A stretch of 27,005 bases of DNA from NCBI GenBank assembly GCA_022496205.1, contig WTXD01000147.1, positions 1 through 27,005 on the forward strand, written 5' to 3'. Positions 19,877 to 27,005 of this stretch are shown here, one piece after another; position 1 is the first letter of the stretch, and each line of letters begins with the position of its first letter. A program made the translations under genes and the position numbers. The notes under the pieces are model-generated. The model ran no database searches. It was not told the DNA's origin and saw only the letters and a list, made by a program, of their open reading frames with translations. Source of the DNA: Gloeopeniophorella convolvens. Taxonomy: Eukaryota; Basidiomycota; Agaricomycetes; Russulales.

Positions 19877-20418
19877 TGTCACGGCCTGAGCCGGCGCAAG
19901 CGAAGCTGGCGAGGGCTGAGACGAGCGAGGTTCGGTAAATCGGTCTCGATGTGAGCCGGTCCTCGAAGGTGCACGCGAATGTGCACGAGATCCTGGGTAA
20001 GACGTGGTGTCTTCGAGTGGAGGCAATCGGCCTCCGGTACGTAGAGTTCAAAGACTGGAAACCTCGCGATGCTTGGGCGAACAAGTCCCTCACGCGGAAT
20101 CCCTGGTAACCTCGTCGATTGACAAAGGAGAACAGGCTTAAGGCCTTAGAGTACAACTGCTACGCCTTAAGTACTACAAGAGAAACGGTTTACATAATGT
20201 CCTAGTATTGAGTCATACCGAGTCAGAACGGACTCAATGTGGGTCTCCTAGGTAGAAGTACAGTAGAGGTCCAATGGCATAAGGGGCGCGTCAAGAAGAA
20301 TGGGGGAATCATATGACGAGTGAAAGATAAGCGTCCCCGAGTCATGGAGTCGGAACGGAGCTCGTATCATACACGGAAGATAAGCAGAAAAAGAAAAAGT
20401 ATCGTACAGTTCGTGACA
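19877..20418 (-). repeat. LTR of Ty3/gypsy chromovirus (3' LTR by pol orientation)
   Basis: This 542 bp repeat starts tgtcac and ends gtgaca, and aligns end to end with 24193-24733. By eye, about 43 differences give roughly 92 percent identity. On the element (minus) strand it is preceded by aagagggacgcaa, a short purine-rich tract that could be the polypurine tract, which supports its role as the 3' LTR. Confidence 0.85.
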
Positions 20419-20435
20419 TTGCGTCCCTCTTACAT

Positions 20436-20456
20436 TTGAAGTCGTCCCGACTTCAA
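20436..20456. repeat. Perfect hairpin near the 3' end of the chromovirus
   Basis: The arms ttgaagtcg and cgacttcaa pair over nine bases with a three-base loop, just inside the putative polypurine tract next to the 3' LTR. Its role is unknown. Confidence 0.6.
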
Positions 20457-20683
20457 TCCTCATTCTGCGTACCAAAGTCCACATCGTGATCGCTCGTACC
20501 TTCGCGCCTCTCTGCCGGTCCCTGCCTCGCCGTACGCCTCGCTAACAGCGTCTCTTCGTCTGCTCAGATCCGACTCAACCAGTGGTGCAGGAGTGGCGTG
20601 ACACAGTTAGCCGAATGCTGCCACGCGTTATAGACCGCCTGTATGCGGGACTCGAGGCAGGCGGCCTCGAGTCGTCGTCGAAT

Positions 20684-21855
20684 TTAAAGGATGCGCATGT
20701 TCACGTCCGCGCGCTTCCTTTCCAACTCATCGATGTCGTACTGGACGCGCTTCCTCTTGCGCATCTCCTGACCTAAACGGAACACGTCGGCGGTGAGTCC
20801 GTCGTCCCACAGGTCTCGAACGATGCCGAGGAGGTGGTTGTCCTGCGCCATTAGTCGGTCCTCGGTCTCCAGGGCGAGGTGGTCGGGCTTTTTGTGCCGG
20901 ACCGGGGTCGCGTACAGCTCGATGCCCGTGTCCATCTCGTCGTACTCGTCCTCAACTGCGACCATGAATGGGCAGGGCACATCAGTGACCTTCTTTACCC
21001 AGGGGCGATGATGAGTCGTCCGTCGTACTTCGAACGGATGGTCTTGGAGGTGATAACGTGCTGATCGTTTCGGAAGAAGCCTTCGGAGAGGAGGTCGCAC
21101 GGGAGTCGTGGATTTTTCAGCCATAGTGCCTGGTAGGCTTGGTCGGCCAGCCGAGTGAGAACGAGCATAAGCTCCTGGCTTAGCTCGGCGATCATGCCCT
21201 TGTGGTAGTCCGTCGTCAAAGCGTACCAGCGTGCGGCCGAGCAGTCGTCAATTCGTTCGTAGAACCGTTTGAACAACTGGGCCTTCATGTCAGTTAGACG
21301 AACTGACTTGAGGTCCCAGTTGAACCCCATGTCCTCGAACGTCGCAGTGATAAGATGGTCGAGGTAGTCCTGGTTGCGTCCTTTGACGCGCTTCCTCTCG
21401 CTCTCTTCTTCGTCCAGGTCAATGATTGTGTTTTCCACGACAACGTGAGTAGGTCCGACAGGAGTGCCAGTCCGCGGCAGCGTCGAGGCGGGACGAACCG
21501 AGCGAGAATGGTGGCTGCCCCTCGACTCGGGGTTTGTCGGCTCTGCTTCTACCGTGGCAGGTTCCACCTTCGGGCTCGAAGGCGTGACGACACTGGCAGA
21601 TACTGAGCAAATTGGAACTGGCATGGGAATACGTACTCCTTCGGTGACCATGATGGTCTCCTCGAAGAAGGTAGGAGGGGTCGAGGGGCGCGAGCTGGCG
21701 ATGGAGTCGGTGTTGGTGCGGAGATATTCGATGTTCGGGATGGGGCAGGGAGCCGGGGAGCTCGATTCGATGGAAGAGATGGAAGAAACAGTGGTGGGGA
21801 CTGGAGACATGGTGGGAGTAGGAAGTGGAGATGGGTAAGAGGTCGAGTAGAACAT
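20684..21855 (-). pseudogene. Extra ORF downstream of pol in the chromovirus, one frameshift
   Basis: The ATG at 21855 lies 62 bases after the pol stop. The first 286 residues hold a Ser/Pro/Thr-rich N-terminal half and then a charged, helical-looking part (DLDEEESERKRVKG, DYLDHLITATFEDMGFNW, MKAQLFKRFYERIDDCSA). A one-base shift near 21000 (IIAPG-stop) joins it to a second frame that reads VKKVTDVPCPFMVAVEDEYD and ends at 20684 after ERKRADVNMRIL. The combined length is about 390 residues. No CCHC knuckle, signal peptide or membrane helix was seen, so it is neither an ordinary gag nor a clear env. Function is unknown. It lies in the place where some retroelements carry accessory genes. Confidence 0.6.
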
Positions 21856-21917
21856 TGTGATTGCTAGAGTGACTGAAGTCGCTGAAGGTAACGATGAAAA
21901 TTACCCCCCTCTTATAG

Positions 21918-24192
21918 TCAGCGTCGACCACGGTGCCTAGATAGAGTATCGGATGCCAGTCCAGCGGCATCAGGATGTTCCGAATGATACAGGGTCAGCA
22001 GGTCGTCCGCGTGGACGTCGGAAGCTGTGATCCACTTGTTATCTGAGTCTGGATAACCCTTCCATTTCACGAGGTACTGCAGCTGACAGCAGAAGAAGCG
22101 GGAGTTCTGAATGGACTCCACTTCGTACTCTTCTTCTCCTTCGATAAGATCAGGTGGAGGACGGGGAAAGTTTACACCATGTTCCCATGTTTCGCGATAT
22201 GGGGTGAGACGGGATGCGTGGAAAATGTCGTGGATTTTCATCGATGGAGGAAGTTCCAGTTGGAACGTCATGGGGGATAGTTTCTGCATGATACGGAAGG
22301 GACCGTGGCGTCGAGGGGCTAGTTTCAGCGTAGGATATGCTGTTGGTAGGTGACTTCCTTCTAGCCACACAAGGTCCCCTTCTTCCATCGTGGGTAGCTG
22401 ACCTCCGGCTTTCCGCTTCATCATGTCGGCTGTCCATTCTAAGGCTTCTCGCACGGCGAGGCGATGACTGTGCATCAGTTCTAATCGATCAGAAATCCGG
22501 GGTATCAATGAGGCCGTTCCTATTGGCCAGTCGGAGTGAGGGTGGTAGCCCATCAGGGCTTCGAATGGGGACAGTTTCGTTGCTGCGCTCTTCCAGGAGT
22601 TGTGCGAGAATTCTGCAAATGGAAGCCAGTCGGCCCAGTCATCCTGTCTGCCGTCCACCCAAAACCGCAGGTACTGTTCGAGCTGCTGGTTAACGCGCTC
22701 GGTCTGTCCGTCGGTCTGGGGATGGTAGGCTGTGGAGATGTTTTGGCTAATGCCCAGGCGTCGGCACAGCTCGTGGGTGAAAGAGGATGCAAAACGAGGG
22801 TCGCGATCAGAAATGATACGGTGTGGTAGTCCGAATCGGCGGTAAACGTTGTCCAGATACAACTTCGCCACTCCTTCGGCTGTGATCGTTTCATTGCAGG
22901 GTACGAATACCGCACCCTTCGTGCAATCGTGGTCAACGATCACGAGAATAGAGTCGAAGCCGCGAGATATCGGGAGTTTGACAATGAAGTTCATTGACAC
23001 GGTCTGGAACGGACCTGCATCCGGGTCGGCATAGATCGGCATGAGTTCCGGTTTCTGCCGATTAGTCCGTACTTTCAGCGCTTGGCAGTCAGCGCATCCA
23101 TTAACATAGTTTTTGACGAACTCGTTAAGGCCCGGCCAGTCCCACTGTCGCCGTATCAGCTCCTGGGTGTTCGTTATGCCGGGATGTCCGGCGGAAGGGG
23201 TGTCATGATGGGCGCGAACGATATCGCGTCTGAGTGTTTCGTCTGTGTCAGCCGGTATCCAGAGCTGTCCTCTCTCGGTACGCCACCATCCATCCGACTG
23301 TTTCGTACAGCCAGTCGGTGCTTTCGTTTTGTCACCCCAGAGCTGGGCGACTCGAACACGATCCTCGAGTGACGGCGTTCCTGTCAGGAACGTCGAATTT
23401 ACGAAGATCTCGGGAGGGAGTATGGCCACTTCTTCGTGTTCGATGGAGCCATCGTCATGGTCGGGTCGTCGAGAGAGGGCATCGGCAGGAGTATGTTGTT
23501 TTCCAGGGACGTGCTGGATAACGAAGTTGAACTCGGCGAGGTCCTCGTGCCATCGCGCCTGGCAATGCGAGACCTTCCGAGTGTCCTTAAAAAATAATAA
23601 GTTATGATGGTCCGTGAGTATCGTAATCGGGTGTTTGGCTCCTGCTAAGTAATGGCGCCATTCCTTCAGTGCTTTTATGATAGCTAAGAGTTCTCGGTCG
23701 TAGACATCGTATCTCTGTTCAACAGGTGCGAATGAGTGTGAATAGTATGCTATAGGGTGTTGTCGTCCATCGACACCCTTCTGTGAAAGTACTGCGCCGC
23801 ATGCAAAGGAGGACACATCTGTCTTGAGGAAGAAGGGTTTATCGTGATCAATAAGTATGGGGTTAGAAAGAAAAGCGTCCTTCAATCGTTCGTAAGCAAG
23901 TTGGCAATCATCAGTCCAGTGGAAGGGGGTATCATTCTTCGTAAGAGTATTCAAAGGGTGTGCAATCTTACCAAAGTCCCTGATGAAGCGGCGATAAAAG
24001 TTTCCGAACCCAAGAAATGCTCGTACCTGCTTGACGGTTTTCGGGACAGGCCAGTCCTTGATACCGTCAAGCTTTACGGGGTCCATCTCAATCTGATCGC
24101 CGTTCAGGATCATACCAAGGTAGTCCACCTTTGTACTCTCGAAGGTGCACTTTTCCGGCTTCAGGTATAGGTCGTTATCGAGTAACTTCTGA
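21918..24192 (-). pseudogene. pol: Chromovirus pol, 5'-truncated: RT end, RNase H, integrase, chromodomain
   Basis: The frame is open from the LTR junction at 24192 to the stop at 21918; numbering here is from the internal Met at 24128. The start is RT C-terminus (LKPEKCTFESTKVDYLGM, AFLGFGNFYRRFI); the YxDD site is missing. RNase H follows with acidic residues in LKTDVSS (D104), DRELLAI (E146) and LTDHHN (D173). Integrase has a zinc motif (H307/H308, H315, C345, C348), ISDRDPRF (D441) and QTDGQTER (E477), spaced as DD35E. The first catalytic Asp, expected in the MDFI motif, is Asn380 (SMNFIVKLP, codon AAC at 22991-22989). A chromodomain near the end (YLVKWKGYPDSDNKWI) is known to steer chromoviruses to chromatin marks. 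The frame is otherwise unbroken, but truncation and D380N predict no integration activity. Confidence 0.9.
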
Positions 24193-24733
24193 TGTCACGG
24201 CCTGAGCCGGCGCGAGCGGAGCTGGCGAGGGCTAAGACGAGCGAGGTTCAGTAAGTCGGTCTCGATGTGAGCCGGTCCTCGAAGGCGCACATGAATGTGC
24301 ACGGGATCCTGGATAAGACGTGATGTCTGAAGCTGGAGGCAATTGGCCTCCGGTATGTCGAGTTCAAAGCTGAAGACCTCGCGATGCTTGGGCGAACAAG
24401 TCCCTCACGCGGATTCCCTGGTAACCTCATCGATTGACAAAGGAGAACAGGCTTAAGGCCTTAGAGTACAACTGCTACGCCTTAAGTACTACAAGGATAA
24501 CGGTTTACATAATGTCCTAGTATCGAGTCATACCGAGTCAGAACGGACTCAAGGTGGGTCTCCTAGGTAGAAGTACAGTAGGGGTCCAATGGCATAAGGG
24601 GCGCGTCAAGAAGTATGGAGGAATCGTATAACGGATGAGAGATAAGCGTCCCCAAGTCATGGAGTCGGAACGGAGCTCGTATCGTACATGGAAGATAAGC
24701 AGAAAAAGAAAACGTATTGTACAGTTCGTGACA
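24193..24733 (-). repeat. Second LTR of the chromovirus family at the element junction
   Basis: This 541 bp repeat starts tgtcac and ends gtgaca, and matches 19877-20418 along its full length. Its left edge abuts the pol frame, and its right edge abuts coding-like sequence of a plus-strand element. Neither a tRNA primer site nor a polypurine tract flanks it. Confidence 0.85.
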
Positions 24734-25783
24734 GTCCAAGTCCACAAAGAACATCTCATTGAGAAAATCCTTACCGGCCATCGAATCTACTATCTTGAAC
24801 GTTTCATCACTACTCCGTACCAGACTCGTCTCCACTTCGCTCAACTTGTCCTACTTCAAGAAAACCCTCTAGTACCTCTCTACTCTATCCGCTCCGGCCC
24901 CTTCTGCAACTATACTTTGCACCTGCAAGACGCACATTGGATCATAAGTAATCCCCTTGACCTCGACCTTGTCCAATCAAACAACGACTTCTTATATCCT
25001 GTACCACGACGACCTCCTCTTATTCCTCCAGCAACCCCTGAATCAGACATCGGAGAAAATAGTTGGAACAACGCCCCAAGCATTGTCAGCAACTTCAGCC
25101 TCAACGAAGAACAAGAAGCAACAGACAGCGACATCCCCAGCATCCACACTATCAGCGACCTCGACCTACAAGATACCAGTGACCTTACCGACACCCAGTA
25201 TTTAGAGATCTAGTCAGATCCTCCTGTACCCTGTATTTTAGACTATCAAAGTCTTTCTGTCGCAATCCTGGCATCCAGACCTAATCGTCGACGGTCTCCC
25301 AGACACCATCCTCCGACACCACTACCGCAAGTAGCGTTACCACCAGTACAACGTACGCCAACCCCTGAAGATCCAAGAAACCTTAGCAGAACCCGACTCA
25401 TCGACATCCAACATGATAACGTTGCGCACCACCCAGAAATCATCTACATTGGCCAAACCTTGCCTACCCAAAACTACCTTGGTTTTCACAACTTCCGACG
25501 CTGGTGCAGAGAAGAATACAATCGTTGCCAACTCCGTATCATCAGTTTCCCCCACGATCTCCACGAACTCGCCAACTTTACTAGCGATCCTCTGCACTTT
25601 GAAGGCTATCTGTGGAAGCGATCTACAAGAATCTTTCGCGACCACATTGAAGAAGACTACGCCCGCATCGAATGCCATTCCATTGATCGACGTCGTCCTA
25701 TCCTTAACCACGCTTTCACCATCACATATCATCACAATGTCAACACCTACACTGTGCAAGTTGTAGGACTCCCTATCGTCTGA
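24734..25783 (+). pseudogene. Upstream ORF of a plus-strand retroelement, interrupted by TAG
   Basis: The frame is open from the LTR edge (VQVHKEHLIEKILTGHRIYY) to 25783, except for one TAG at 25211-25213 after DTQYLEI. The product of about 350 residues has a Pro-rich middle (RRRSPRHHPPTPLPQ) and a C-terminal part with FHNFRRWCREEYNRC and NHAFTITYHHNVNTYTVQ. Its base composition is rich in A and C and poor in G, unlike the host genes and the minus-strand pol. It lies before the gag-like frame at 25794, so it is probably a leader ORF of the same element, truncated on the left by the LTR. No function is recognised. The TAG may be a nonsense mutation. Confidence 0.55.
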
Positions 25784-25793
25784 ATCACTCTTT

Positions 25794-27005
25794 ATGAGTA
25801 CCGAATTCCAAAGATACATCAAAGAGCACACTTGGAACAATCCCAGTTCAGAAGAAATCTCTGACATCTCCCGACATCTACCTCCCAGAAGCATTATTAG
25901 GAAAATCAGACTTGACGAAGAAAGCGGACACGTCTACGTTATCGCCACAGTCCTTGGACAAACTCTTGTCCGTGACGAAGCAACCAAGCAAGCAGTTTTT
26001 ACCACTTATCAAGTACCAGTTCTCGAAGTGCTCAACGCCTACTACCCACACGCCGATCAACTTCAAGGTTACGCTTGGGCTTCCCTAGAAGGACTTTACA
26101 AAGACAAGAAAGTCCACTGGAGAGAAGATAGGAAACGCTGGGAATACTTCAATCACCAACCTGTCTACTTTGACCCTCCTGAACAAACTCGTGTCATACC
26201 ACCACCTACACCACCTCCTTCAGATGACTCAGACGAAGTCAACGAACTTCTAGAATCTACTCAAGAAACCATTCAACGTATCTCCAGAAAAGTTACTCCA
26301 TTAGGCACCCCATTAGCTGCAAACTCACCTCGCACCATACCTGGAGGCTTTGGTACCCCGGAACGTCACCCATCTCCTCAACAAAACCCAATTCCTGAAG
26401 AATCATTTGAACCAGTTGCGCCTCCACCGTCTCAGCCTCAAGAACCTGTACCTTTGTCCAGACTTCTACACCTCCTGTCTCTCGTATCAGACCGACTCAG
26501 ACTCCAGTTGCCTCTTCATCTCGTCAGACTCAAGTACCGCCTCCATTTAAACCACCAGTAAACCCACCATCACAAGGAACCACTACTGCTCCGCCCAAGA
26601 TGTCTTCCAAATTACTCGGCAGCCCACCAGAACCCTTTGACGGCGCAGAAGCCACTGCCCACCAATTCCTTTCTCATCTTAACAACTATTATTTGCTCAA
26701 TGAAGACCTGTATAATACCGACACCAAGAAGATCGCCAACGCCTATACTCACTTTAAAAACAACACCCGTGCCGGAGAATGGGCTCGCGTTCGCATGAAT
26801 GATGCACTCACGAATAAAGCCTACAGCACCTGGAAAGCCTTTGTCGACGCCTTTGAAACTATGTTCACCAACCCGGACCAGAAACAACTCGCTATCAACA
26901 AGTTCTTCCAGTACCCACAAGGCATTCGCCGCTTCCGCGAATGGTACCAAGATTGGGACGTTGCACGCACTGAAGCTGCCATCACTGACGACACTGTCAC
27001 CATCC
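25794..27005 (+). pseudogene. gag: Gag-like region of a Ty3/gypsy element, frameshifted, runs off the window
   Basis: The frame starts MSTEFQRYIKEHTWNNP and continues through a Pro-rich linker to about 26450. A one-base shift then leads into QTSTPPVSRIRPTQTP, PPKMSSKLLGSPPEPFDG and a retrotransposon gag core: AHQFLSHLNNYYLLN, KKIANAYTHFKNN, GEWARVRMND, TWKAFVDAFETMF and QKQLAINKFFQY. This order (PxPFDG, Fl..l, KI..a, W....a..F) is the usual Ty3/gypsy capsid pattern. The zinc knuckle and pol would lie beyond 27005. Composition matches the upstream ORF at 24734-25783, so both belong to one element that differs from the chromovirus on the left. Confidence 0.75.

Larger units (their letters stand above)
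19877..24733 (-). mobile_element. Truncated Ty3/gypsy chromovirus between two related LTRs
   Basis: The element reads on the minus strand: LTR at 24193-24733, RT fragment, RNase H, integrase, chromodomain, an extra ORF, then the LTR at 19877-20418. Gag, protease and the catalytic part of RT are missing, and the pol frame meets the LTR end directly at 24192/24193 with no primer-binding site. No target duplication is seen. It is therefore a deletion derivative or a recombinant, and cannot move by itself. Confidence 0.75.

Noticed and set aside
20995..21040. A 43 bp intron to repair the extra ORF of the chromovirus
   Set aside because: Splicing gtaaag...cgcag leads to a stop right after the junction, so a frameshift explains it better.
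19877..24733. A complete LTR retrotransposon
   Set aside because: The catalytic RT region, protease and gag are missing, and there is no primer-binding site or target duplication.
24193..24733. This LTR as the 5' LTR of the plus-strand gag element
   Set aside because: The sequence after gtgaca (gtccaag) does not look like a primer-binding site, and the plus-strand frame is open up to and into the LTR, which fits truncation.

Overview
The window looks like chromosomal DNA from a basidiomycete fungus, most likely an Agaricomycete. Genes are split by many 43-76 bp spliceosomal introns with GT-AG ends and CTNAY-like branch sites. The protein families are also typical of that group: a seven-helix membrane protein family, a Plavaka-type transposase, an SPT5-like KOW protein, a DUF6698-like protein and Ty3/gypsy retrotransposons. 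No tRNA, rRNA or CRISPR was seen. All exon models were worked out by hand from splice sites and reading frame.

Layout. 1-2980: a tandem pair of seven-helix membrane protein genes, the first decayed and cut by the window edge, the second (1592-2980) intact. 2995-3330: a diverged copy of a coding-like segment that recurs at 18647-19000. 3538-7730 (minus): a decayed Plavaka transposase gene with an in-frame stop and a frameshift. 8040-9252 (minus): an intact eight-exon Myb/SANT gene of the Reb1/TTF1 type. 9253-10007: intergenic, with nested inverted repeats. 10008-12704 (plus): an SPT5-like gene with NGN and KOW segments and several frameshifts. 13100-15302 (plus): a ten-exon DUF6698-like gene that reads well apart from one apparent -1 shift. 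15303-19876: a gene-poor repeat region. 19877-24733: a truncated minus-strand chromovirus between two related LTRs. 24734-27005 (plus): the gag-side part of a different Ty3/gypsy-like element that runs off the window.

Most unusual observation. At 16333-16502 (plus) and 18183-18346 (minus), two loci share one architecture. In each, a short segment X, an intron-like insert and a segment Y are followed by a 12-16 base linker and then by X and Y again, with the insert removed exactly. The inserts are a 50 bp GT-AG and a 54 bp GC-AG intron-like sequence. X starts at an initiator-like TCAGT, forms a hairpin, and has the 5' splice site at the foot of that hairpin. On the minus strand a TATA box lies upstream at start-site distance. 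This looks like an unspliced 5' leader followed by its own spliced copy.

The genes do not form a pathway. The likely working host genes are the seven-helix protein, the Reb1-like factor and perhaps the DUF6698-like gene. The rest is decayed gene-family or transposon material.
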